Origin: Ectocarpus siliculosus
Lineage: Eukaryota > Sar > Phaeophyceae > Ectocarpales > Ectocarpaceae
Reading direction: 5' to 3'
DNA: 24,707 nt
Assembly: GCA_000310025.1 (NCBI GenBank)
Contig: FN648856.1
Coordinates: 4,990 to 29,696 of the forward strand
The notes beneath the pieces are model-generated. The model saw only the letters and a program-made list of their open reading frames with translations. It was not told the DNA's origin and did no database searches. Positions 7,801 through 15,693 of this stretch are shown here, one piece after another (positions within the stretch are counted from its first letter, which is position 1; the number at the start of each line of letters is the position of its first letter). Both the position numbers and the translations under genes were made by a program.

Positions 7801-10800
7801 TTTCTTCTCTTTTATTTAATTTTCGTGCCCCACCTTCCTCTTGCGGTGCGTGCCAAATTTTATTTTTTCCTCGCGAGAAGGGTCCAGCCGCCCCTTTCCC
7901 TCGTCAACGGTGCTAACGTAGGAGTTTGGTACTCACGAGAGCTTTTCAGCTGTTTTTCGGTTTTTCGCTTTCACCGCAAATTGGTGAATTTTCACCCCAT
8001 GGGGATTCGAACTCACGACTTTGCGACAGCGGTTTCGAGGTTACCACCAGACCACCGGGGCGACCGGATCACGTACAGAGAGGATTGGCGCCCCGATGAT
8101 ACCCTCACCACGTGTAAAAGGTGGCCACATGTACCTCTTGACACAAGTTCCAGCATGTAGCCTGGGGCCGCCGGCGGATTCTTCAATCTCGGACTTGGGG
8201 TCGGTGAGATCGCACCCCGGTTCGATCTCTCCGACCGGCGCCATCTCTCTGTCTCTTGCGGCGTTTTTTTTTTTCACTTCTAATGATTCTCGTATGCCCT
8301 TGTGTCAGCTGAGTCACGTTTGGAAACCTGTCGTCATTTTGACGGTGGTATTCAATAAACCTATTCAGCTGTACGCTCAGGCGTTACAGTGCTGTTTTTC
8401 TCCTATCCTGGTGGGGTTAGGGTTAGGGTTAGGGTTAGATTCCCGGCACCCTTCGACGCATGGTTCCTCACGTTGAATCCGACCGGTGGTTCAACAGGGT
8501 AATTAATATGTTCATCGCACCGCCGTGCTATGTGCCTGTGTAAGTTTCTGTGGACCACGAACCGGAACACCAAGTAGACCCTGTGTGCGCGTTCGGCCAG
8601 TCTGCGATGATGGGTAACGATCTCGTTACAATACGGCAAGCTATCGACGAGGGCAACGGTGCCCCTTCACCCCCTCGGCTTTCTCGACTGGGCATTCGGA
8701 CGCAGAACGACGGAGAACCGAACTTCGGTTCTGTTCCAACGGTCTTTCTTTGGACAGCTCTCACGAAGGTTGTTCCAAAAGGTGGCACTTGTCGGCCCTG
8801 GCAGCTGCGTGACCCCTCCTTTCTCGACGTCTCGGGCGGTTTAAGGACGGGCTACAGCCCTCCTACGTATGGTGACACCGACCTACCCTAGAGCTTCCAC
8901 CACTGGCATACTTTTCACTTTTCACCACCCCACGTTGTTGGGCAGTGGGTGCTTATCGTCAGAAGCGAACATGCAAGGTTGGCTCAAGACCTTGACTATA
9001 AACGAGTGAAGAGGGCACGCTGGCCTCGTACAGCAGAAGTGGGACCGCCCTTCTACCAACACTCAGCACGATGACACACGAAATTATCTAGATCTCCACA
9101 GATCCGTCTCTAGTGCCGGGTATATCTGACACACGTAGTAGGTGCGAGGCTTCTACAGTTGTTGGGCATCGGCAAGAGGGGAGGCAGGTTTGCGCAAGAG
9201 AACGAGCACGACGACCGAAATGACACGAACAACAATGACCACCTAACCCCAACTATCGCCATGATCGCACCTGTATGCTGACGCCCCCCCCCCCGCGATT
9301 GCTGCCTTCGGCAGGCAAGGCAATGTGCTATTTTATCGATCGTTATCCACGTGATCAGCTTCTTCTTAGGCGGAGGGCTTTTTGTGTGGCAGCGGAGTGC
9401 TTGTTTTACCGCATTTGTGATGGGCGGACTTCTCCTGTGCGTCTACGAACGGTACATGTACGTCATCGGCAGCGTGGGGTTCGCTCTATGTGCGGTGTTC
9501 GACGTCTTGGCCGTCTTGCGATGGTGAGCCCCTGGAAAGCGCAGGTTCCAAGAGATGCAGAACTTGAGCTTCTGTAGCAACGGTCACGCATATATTGGTG
9601 TCTGCTGTTGTCCAGCAATGCATCTCCCTCAAACCAACGGCGCTCGCTGCTGCGGGTGGATTGGCTGCGTTACGAACACCTCCGCCGTCCTCTTTGCAAG
9701 CACACCATGCACAGCCCAACGGATGGTCTCAGACCGGCAGTGATGTCTCTCACGTAGGCCAGTTCTACTCATCTGCAGATTGAAATATTGGATTTTCAGA
9801 GCTGATTGGCATTGCCCTCAGTTTGGGACGATCTTCATTGCTGTTGATAGACAGATAAGCGTAGGTTGAGGTTGAGGGCTCCAAAGTTACTGGTTCCGCG
9901 TTTGCTGTCCATGAGAGTATCTGAGCCCGGCCATCAGGCTGGAAACGAATCCGCCCTTTTTTCTTGTTCGCGTGCTCGGGAGTTGGGAGATGTGTTCCAC
10001 GAGTTCTCGTAGCGCCGCAGACAGGAGTCAAGCCTTGCAACCCACGGTCGGCAGGGCCTTCCTCATTTCCGTCCAAGCCAACGCTACAACGCACCTTTGC
10101 TATTTCAGGATCACTTTCGACGATGAAATTTTCGATAGCGACGACGACTACTACACCATCTTCCAAGACGACGACACCCAATCGGAAGAATCGAGCGACA
10201 GCACTATTCTCCTCTGGTTGGCCGTGCCCCCTTTCCTCGGAGCCATCGCAATGGGCTTGGGTGCCATTTTCACCTTCACCGCGGTCTTCGTCTGGAAGTA
10301 TGGTGGAGGCACCGCCATTCCCCACGTGAGAGCTCAAGAATAGTTCCGCACCGCCTCGCCGGCGCAATAATTTGTTTCATCGCAATACCACCACCCCGGC
10401 TGGTCCGGTGAGAACCCGGCGTGCTCCGTCCCGGCTTTGTAGGGATGCGAGGTCAATGGTCTAACGACTACGGCATGCACGACCATGAATACGATCCCCC
10501 CCCCCCGGCTTCGTCCGAAATGTCATGACGACAGAGCGTTGGCAAGTGGACACCCCCTCACGAAGTACCGGCATACGTACGTGGATGGAGAGCTTTAGAG
10601 TTGTTCTTGCCATTTTGTCTACTCGGCCCTACCCGGCAATCCTATACTTCGACTTTCCTCTTTCAGAGAGCGAGTGCACGATCCAGCAATGTGCGATCGC
10701 TACGCCGAACCTGGTATCATTTGTCTTGCCTAGCTTATCGTTGTGTATCCGGCGGGAAGTCTTTTTGGGTGAAACTTCCCCCGCCTGCGGTCCATGCACC

Positions 10801-11487
10801 ATTTGCTGTCCAAAGTTCTTCCTCGCACCAAGAAACACTGTTCTCCGGGTAGCGGGGGTGGATGCGAAATTCAAAGATGCCGGCGGGTACCTTGTCCCCA
10901 GGTACATCGCCGCATTCAGAGTTGCTTATATTCCTTGTTTACTTTGCAAAGGGGGTGGCGAAGGTTGTCGATTCCAAAGATACATCTCAACGGGGTTTGA
11001 CACATGATGGAGTTCTCCAGGAAACATAGATTCTATGCCTTCGTAGCCGAAATTGATGAAAGCATGGTCGTACTGTTTCTGTGTCCTTGTACATGCGCTA
11101 TCCAACCGTTCGAAATTGTCGTCTATTAGAGCTTGTCGAACAATTCCTCTCGTCTCAAGATGTTGGTGTTGTTCCGGTGCAAAACGATCGTTCAAGAGGT
11201 GTTCGACACAGTGACTTACTCACTTATTTTGCGAAGGTACTGCTGTTCGACAGGTTCCACAAGGCCTATCCGTCGTTCTTAGGCAAGGCCCCATTTGTGG
11301 TTGTGCTGCATCCTTTCCGCACCAGGTATCGGTCGCACCTCAACCCACCCTCGACTTCACCAAACAGACTCAGAGCCAGCAGGAGAGCAAGACCGCTGAG
11401 CTCGGACTTGCACCGCCCGCGGCGCACCCACGGACGCCACCCCCCGCGTACCACCCACAGTCGCCACCCCCGGCGTACCGACGATAA
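4770..11487 (+). CDS. Gene A: four-helix membrane protein with PPxY tail (join of four exons, 233 aa)
   Basis: Spliced model: 4770-4883, 9315-9523, 10109-10325, 11326-11487; 702 nt, intron phases 0, 2, 0, all donors GTGAG. Residues 1-38 are a soluble N terminus with PGCCGVP; its adjacent cysteines could be lipid-modified. Helices lie near 43-63, 67-82 and 86-105, with F-VMGG-LLC in the second. A strongly acidic loop (about 110-138) precedes helix 4 (about 141-170). The tail (181-233) ends in two PPAY motifs (219-222, 228-231) of the WW-binding PPxY type. Gene B has the same exon layout, and its exon 2 aligns without gaps over 69 codons with about 20 identities, which strongly supports the model. 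The family is not recognised; the topology resembles MS4A/CD20 or MARVEL proteins. A role as a membrane adaptor recruiting WW-domain ubiquitin ligases is inference only. Confidence 0.85.
4943..4994. repeat. (TCTG)n/(TC)n microsatellite in gene A intron 1
   Basis: A run of TCTC and TCTG units begins about 60 bp after the exon 1 donor and grades into (TC)n and then T-rich sequence. It is simple-sequence DNA without coding potential. Confidence 0.8.
5637..5790. repeat. Purine-rich low-complexity tract (about 150 bp)
   Basis: The plus strand is almost all A and G, built of GAGAAAA-like words. The opposite strand reads as artificial Phe/Leu/Ser-rich hydrophobic ORFs, which should not be taken for membrane proteins. 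It lies within gene A intron 1. Confidence 0.8.
6923..6949. repeat. (GCA)n microsatellite in gene A intron 1
   Basis: There are about nine GCA units with one GCG interruption. Just upstream (about 6862-6890) the 14-bp word GGCATGGGTTGTGG occurs twice. Confidence 0.8.
7046..7125. repeat. Short inverted repeat AGAGATGGCAC / GTGCCATCTCT
   Basis: Perfect 11-bp arms at 7046-7056 and 7115-7125 enclose 58 bp. A related right-hand end (GGCGCCATCTCT) occurs near 8238-8249. The neighbouring word CCGGTGCGATC recurs at about 7192 and 7263 and inverted near 8207. These are likely remnants of a small inverted-repeat transposon family. Confidence 0.45.
7994..8061 (-). repeat. tRNA-like fragment (possible tRNA-derived SINE head or tRNA pseudogene)
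   Basis: On the minus strand the segment starts GCCCCGGTGGTCTGGTGGTA, has a box-A-like TGGTCTGGTGG and a box-B-like GAGTTCGAATCCC, and ends CATGGGGT, which could pair with the 5' GCCCCG. The T stem pairs poorly and the anticodon arm is ambiguous (loop TGTCGCA or CTGTCGC), so it is not a working tRNA. It lies within gene A intron 1, antisense to the gene. Confidence 0.42.
8414..8438. repeat. Interstitial telomere-type repeat (GGGTTA)4
   Basis: Four exact tandem units of GGGTTA plus one further G, with non-telomeric sequence on both sides. TTAGGG is a common eukaryotic telomere unit, so this is an internal telomeric tract within gene A intron 1. Confidence 0.85.
8439..9314 (+). other. Distal part of gene A intron 1
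   Basis: No exon, RNA gene or repeat family could be supported. Overlapping ORFs on both strands between 8400 and 8891 have no recognisable motif. Near the 3' end is a C-run (about 9284-9295), followed by the acceptor TTCGGCAG at 9307-9314. Confidence 0.4.
9315..9523 (+). CDS. Gene A exon 2: membrane helices 1-3
   Basis: It follows the acceptor CTTCGGCAG and ends TG|GTGAGC (phase 2). It encodes ARQC..., a helix with IVIHVISFFLGGGLFVW, a second with FVMGGLLLC and a third with YVIGSVGFALCAVFDVL. Its 209-nt length equals that of gene B exon 2, and start and end phases agree. Conserved positions include IV.H.I, MGG.LLC and FD. Confidence 0.88.
9524..10108 (+). other. Gene A intron 2 (585 bp)
   Basis: It begins GTGAGCC and ends GCTATTTCAG. 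Nothing else is recognisable inside. The frame upstream of exon 3 happens to be open from 9972, which reflects chance and not a longer exon, because the homology to gene B begins exactly at the acceptor. Confidence 0.7.
10109..10325 (+). CDS. Gene A exon 3: acidic loop and membrane helix 4
   Basis: The exon starts G|ATC after TATTTCAG, completing the phase-2 Trp codon, as in gene B. It encodes an Asp/Glu-rich loop with FDSDDDYY and QDDDTQSEESSD, then a helix with LLWLAVPPFLGAIAMGLGAI, and ends IPH|GTGAGA in phase 0. If intron 3 is retained, translation adds only VRAQE before a stop at 10341-10343. Confidence 0.88.
10326..11325 (+). other. Gene A intron 3 (1 kb)
   Basis: It begins GTGAGAG and ends CTTTCCGCACCAG. 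It holds a C-run (about 10497-10507). Overlapping ORFs at 10525-11007 (+), 10629-10907 (-) and 10926-11195 (-) have no recognised domain and may be traces of an old insertion. Confidence 0.5.
11326..11487 (+). CDS. Gene A exon 4: Pro-rich PPxY tail and stop
   Basis: It follows the acceptor CCGCACCAG in phase 0, encodes 53 residues and ends with TAA. It starts VSVAPQPT, compared with VMAPN in gene B, and ends PPPAYHPQSPPPAYRR. The frame forced by the upstream splice is exactly the frame that gives the PPxY tail, which confirms the join. Confidence 0.87.
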   Translation, partial: VSVAPQPTLDFTKQTQSQQESKTAELGLAPPAAHPRTPPPAYHPQSPPPAYRR

Positions 11488-12165
11488 TTTGTCGTCTTCC
11501 GCAAACGTGGCGGCCGGTAGTTGCGACCGGAACAAAATCGTGACAGATACCAACCAATCCTGATAGCAAGGTCACCGCCGAAGAGACGCCCATGATGTCG
11601 TCCTTTGGCAACGGGACACTCCTGTCGGGGGTGCTATAAGGCTATGTATCGGGGAGGGTACTGGTGGATGTAGGTGGATCGCCCATTTTGCAGCGTGTCG
11701 CATGGTTTTTGTTCTTGCCTGCAATTCTGTAGCATGTGGTGGTGGGTAGGTGAACGGCAGATGTATATGCTGTAGTCTATTGTAGTGGAGACGGAAGCCA
11801 GTGACGGAAGTCGGGATGTGCAGTTTATCGGCGATTGTCGCGACAGAACACCCACCAGTGGTGCCAACCTATCTTGACAGAGTCGCGGTCGCGGTTGACT
11901 GTGATGGAGAAGCCGCAGCCGGCCACATAACCGTGCGGTCTATTGCGAACGGTAGCCACGCCATGAGTGTGTGATCTGCTCGAGTGCGTCAGAGCGACCA
12001 CGACCGGCGTTGTCAAACTGCCTCAGGCGGGCGTTTCGTGGTAGTCGCTGTTCGACCAACCTCTGCACTGGTACGTACAATGTGTTGCCTTCGCGAGAAC
12101 TTTGCTTTGCATTTATCTTTGAAAGTAATTCACGGAATGAAGAAGAGAAGATGAGCCATCTGGAC
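11488..12165 (+). repeat. 3' flank of gene A, duplicate of the gene 0 flank with a ~258-bp extra block
   Basis: It is collinear with 178-585. The match runs to about 11775, is interrupted, and resumes at about 12034 with GTGGTAGTCGCTGTTCGACC up to about 12165. The extra block (about 11776-12033) is either an insertion here or a deletion behind gene 0. No terminal repeats were recognised at its edges. Confidence 0.68.
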
Positions 12166-12639
12166 AAGTGTGGAGGAAGGATGGGCTGCACGATATAGGA
12201 TGGGACGGGTAGAGTTTACAGTGTTTCGGAATTCTTGCGGGACATGCGTTGTTTGGCGTTGGCAAAGGCGATTTACTGCTTATGAGAGTGAGCATTTGTT
12301 TTTCTGTATTTTTGTGTCGTTTTTGGTGTTGACGCTCCTGATCTACTATCTAGTGCCGATGGTACCGATGATTCACAGGCTTGTTTATTGCTGGTTTGCT
12401 GTCACGTAGCGCAGTGTGTACGTTACGGGCGTACGCTTCGACGAGGTATGGATAGTCGACCTCGCAACATGTCATTCGAAAGAACAGTGCTTATTCCTAC
12501 TTGTCGTCTGGCGTCTTATCGTGTATTGTGAGTTCCTTTGGGGTACACGACGGTATTCTGAACTGCCCCGCGAAGAGGGCAGGGTGACAGCAAGATCAAA
12601 TATCTTGTTTTTACTATTTTCGGTCCTCCCCTTTGAGTC
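12166..12639. other. Gene-free stretch between the gene A flank and the tandem repeats
   Basis: A short plus-strand ORF (12170-12409) would have one hydrophobic segment, but its first ATG is at 12200, it has no homologue in the window and no splice support. Nothing here is called as a gene. Confidence 0.4.
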
Positions 12640-13345
12640 CATCTTGGGCAAAGGAGTACACGCACCGCCCCGGTTTGCTTTCGGTTTGCTTACATGCACA
12701 GTAGTTGGCATCCAGACATATATGAATGCCGCGATCAGCATATATATTTTGGAGTGAAATTTGCTTCGTAGGTTACGACAGACAGTGAAACCGATAAGAA
12801 AGGAGAAATTAGATTATAATGTGTGATTCGGAAGAAAGTGAAAAGGATCAACGGCAACGATGCCCCAGGTGTGTTTAGGCTTCTGATGCGATTCAACGAG
12901 GGGAACATGTGTGTAGAGTGGGACTGGGTTTCACACGAGGTTTGGGACAGTATTCAGACATATGAAAGCACACGATCAGCATATGAAGGAGAGTGACATT
13001 TGGCACATAGGTTACGACAATCAAACCCGAATTTAGTAAAAACTGTATGGTTCGACAAGTGAAACAGATCTATATGTGTCAACGACCTTGCGTGCATGTG
13101 TTTAGATTTCTGGTGCGATTCAACGAGGGAGACATGTGTGTGGAGTGGGAGTCGGCTTCACGCCGGCATATTTTGGACAGAAAAACCCTGGAATCCAGAT
13201 ATATATGAATATCACGATCAGCAAGCATATTATGGAGTGAAATTGGGCACGAAGGTTACGACAGACAGCGACACTGATTTTGGAGGGAGTCGGGACTCGG
13301 CTTCACGCAGGGACACGGGACACGGAAACCCCTGGTTACGAATGT
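12640..13345. repeat. Degenerate tandem repeat, unit about 240 bp, about three copies
   Basis: CGATCAGCA-centred blocks recur at 12731, 12971 and 13213, that is, 240 and 242 bp apart. Each is followed by GGAGTGAAATT- and AGGTTACGACA-like words. The block TGCGATTCAACGAGGG with ACATGTGTGT recurs at 12885 and about 13112. A more eroded relative (CAGTGAAAC, CGGCAACGACGCCC, GAGACATGCGTGT) continues to about 13660. Confidence 0.65.
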
Positions 13346-13849
13346 CATGGTAGTATAGTAGTGAAATTCGCTATCCGTTTTTTTCGTGGAGCCATATTTC
13401 ATCAACGACGCATACCATTTTTCCTTGGGATGTCATATTATTGTTATACCTATTCACATACAATTCTTCAACTGCGCCATGCTACTGAAGCCGCAGAGAT
13501 TCGTGTCAGGTGAATGACGGTGTCCTCGACGAGGAAGCGTCGTCGCCGCTGACAGTGAAACAGGACATTCGGCAACGACGCCCTGCGAGTTGATGTCGCT
13601 GCTGATACAACCCAACCAGAGAGACATGCGTGTCGGAGTCGGGGCTCGTCATCACGTAGTGGGAGGGAGGCGCCGAACAAAATTCTACGTAAACTATAGC
13701 GACACCGCCGAGGAGTGAAAACAACACTATTCCCCCCACCTGCGACGACATCTACGTCACGGCAGAACGGCACACGGCACACCCTCCCAAGGATCCACAC
13801 AAGGGCAACGCGCCGTCTAATTCTCGGGCGGATCTCGCAACCACGTGTG

Positions 13850-14345
13850 TATCGGTTTAGGCCTAATGACTTAAAAAGTGGAACTGCTGGGGGCTGGGAA
13901 AACAGCGCAGCAAGCGCATTGGGGGTGGTTTCGAAGATTTAATTAATAAACCGGTGCCGTAGATATCTAGATACCCGCTATGCCGTATGCACACGTACGT
14001 GCGGTGATGTTGCTGCGGTCACCTTCTTTGGTGCATCTCGGGACTAAAAAAAATGTCGGTTTGGGTCTAACGAAGGTTTGTTGTGGAACAGCTGATGGGG
14101 GACAGGGGAACAAAGCGCAGCAGGTGATTTCGTGCCCATCAGAGGTGGTTTCGAGATTTTCAAACGGTGTGGTAGGATGGATGGACAAGCTTATCCTAAC
14201 CGCCGAGGTGGTGCCGTGACAGCACCTTGGGGGCGTTTCTCGTCAAGCACCGGTCATTTTCGGGCCGAACGAGGGCTTGCGTGTAAGCTGACACCCCATG
14301 GCGAACACCGTGAGGTGGTTTTGAAACCTTTCGAGCGGTGTCGTA
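13850..14345. repeat. Tandem repeat, unit about 204 bp, about 2.5 copies
   Basis: TCGGTTT-GG-CTAA begins at 13852 and 14056, exactly 204 bp apart, and a more diverged copy follows about 199-205 bp later (near 14258). Each is followed by GTGGAAC-GCTG-like and GCGCAGCA-like words, then GAGGTGGTTT-GA-A-TTT (about 14142 and 14311). This is a second satellite-like array with a unit different from the 240-bp one. Confidence 0.6.
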
Positions 14346-15585
14346 GGAAAGAACGAACGACACCGATGTCGAAAATGGCTCTCTACCGTTTACGGTTTGA
14401 TCGATGGGCAGGGCCGTATGTGGCGCGCTCACCCACCCTCACCCACTTGCCCCACGCCCAGGACAGTGAGCACCGTAGTATAGGGTAAACCATTGGAGAG
14501 AATGCCGAAGATCGTTCGGAGCCGAAAACATTAGGACCGCAAGGGTCGCTTGAAATCACCATTCATTATATTTCACAATCAAAACCCGCCGAAAACACAT
14601 CATGATCGTGCTGAAAGCCCATCGCAACAAGCTATAGGTACCTACAGAAAACGATGCAGTAAAACGAATGCTTTGCTGAAAAGACACAAAACAACGTCGA
14701 AGACAACACAAACCGACGACTACGGTGAAACGTCCAGAATTTTCTCTGGCCTTTTTTCTTGGAAACCTGGGGTCACCGGGAGAAACTTGCTAAACCGTCT
14801 CTTGTCATTCCATTGAGGTACAGTTTCCTATCTTCCCAACGCGTACTGATATACATACATCCGAAAAGCGACTCGACGCATCAAAAACAGAAAACTTTTT
14901 CAAACGAAACCCTGGCCTGTATCGGCACTGATATCGATATCAGCGTTCGACACAACTAGATATAATAGTCCTTGTCAAACGTCACGTCAACGAAGTAGTA
15001 ATCTTCCCGCACTCCGGTGCGAAGGAGTACCTTTCATCGCCAAAGAACTGCAGCGGCCCTTCGCAGACACCATTGCACGGGCTACAACCTGACCCGTGTC
15101 CCCTGCGTACCGCGCACAATCTCGCCCTCACCACCATCTTCAATCATGACTCGCACTACTATTGTAATAACATATGATGAGGACACACCATCTGGCCTTG
15201 GTCAGGGTGAAGACTGGAACAAAAGCCGCGTTCGCTTCCTTTCTCTACATATAACGCAAAGTCGACTCTATTCGGTCCACTTACGCCGAAGTTTGGTGTT
15301 TGTGGTACTGTTGCGTTCCGCGTGTGACATAAAATACTTGACGCCGTACTGAACATTCTCGGATACATATTTTCCTGCACACCGGCCGGGCACTAAAACA
15401 CACAGAGTGCGTGACGGCCAAGCCCAGAATTCCGTGTACCCGTAACAGCAATTGTTGTGACTGATTTCAGGTAGCGGTTATCAATCAATCACCGAGCGAT
15501 TCCGACTGCACCCAGTCGCGCATACATCGTGACCGGAGTCGATGTCCTCGGACTCTGGCAGGCCGACGTGTACAAATTTGCCCGA
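14346..15585. other. Gene-free stretch downstream of gene B
   Basis: No exon, RNA gene or repeat could be supported. Part of it is A-rich (14560-14720). It should contain the 3' UTR and polyadenylation region of gene B, read on the minus strand below 15586. Confidence 0.4.
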
Positions 15586-15693
15586 TCACACGTTTCCGCT
15601 GTACGGAGGTGGTGCCTGGGCGTGGCCAACATACTGAGGCTGAGCCTGAGGCGCGTGGTGCTTCATCTGGACGCCGTGGTTTGGTGCCATGAC
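15586..15693 (-). CDS. Gene B exon 4: short Pro/His/Gln tail with PPPY
   Basis: After the acceptor GCAATGCGACAG the exon opens in phase 0 with VMAPN and ends APPPYSGNV and TGA, 35 residues in all. It is shorter than the gene A tail and has a single PPxY motif close to the C terminus. Confidence 0.82.
   Translation of the reverse strand, partial: VMAPNHGVQMKHHAPQAQPQYVGHAQAPPPYSGNV

Noticed and set aside
7636-8160. 174-codon plus-strand ORF
   Set aside because: Its C-terminal half is a read-through of the antisense tRNA-like fragment, and it lies in gene A intron 1. Such ORFs are common artefacts of tRNA-derived repeats.
8403-8891. Overlapping ORFs on both strands after the telomere-type repeat
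   Set aside because: They look protein-like at first, but no motif could be named, frames on both strands are open together, and the region is inside gene A intron 1.
9972-10343. Exon 3 of gene A as a single-exon gene starting at 9972
   Set aside because: The first codon is TTG, and the homology to gene B begins exactly at the acceptor at 10109. The upstream part is intron that happens to be open.
11081-11563. 160-codon plus-strand ORF overlapping gene A exon 4 in another frame
   Set aside because: The splice from exon 3 is in phase 0 and leads into the PPxY frame, and gene B supports that frame. The Arg-rich product of the other frame has no support.
12170-12409. Small plus-strand ORF with one hydrophobic segment
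   Set aside because: Its start at 12170 is not ATG, it has no paralogue in the window and no splice or motif support.
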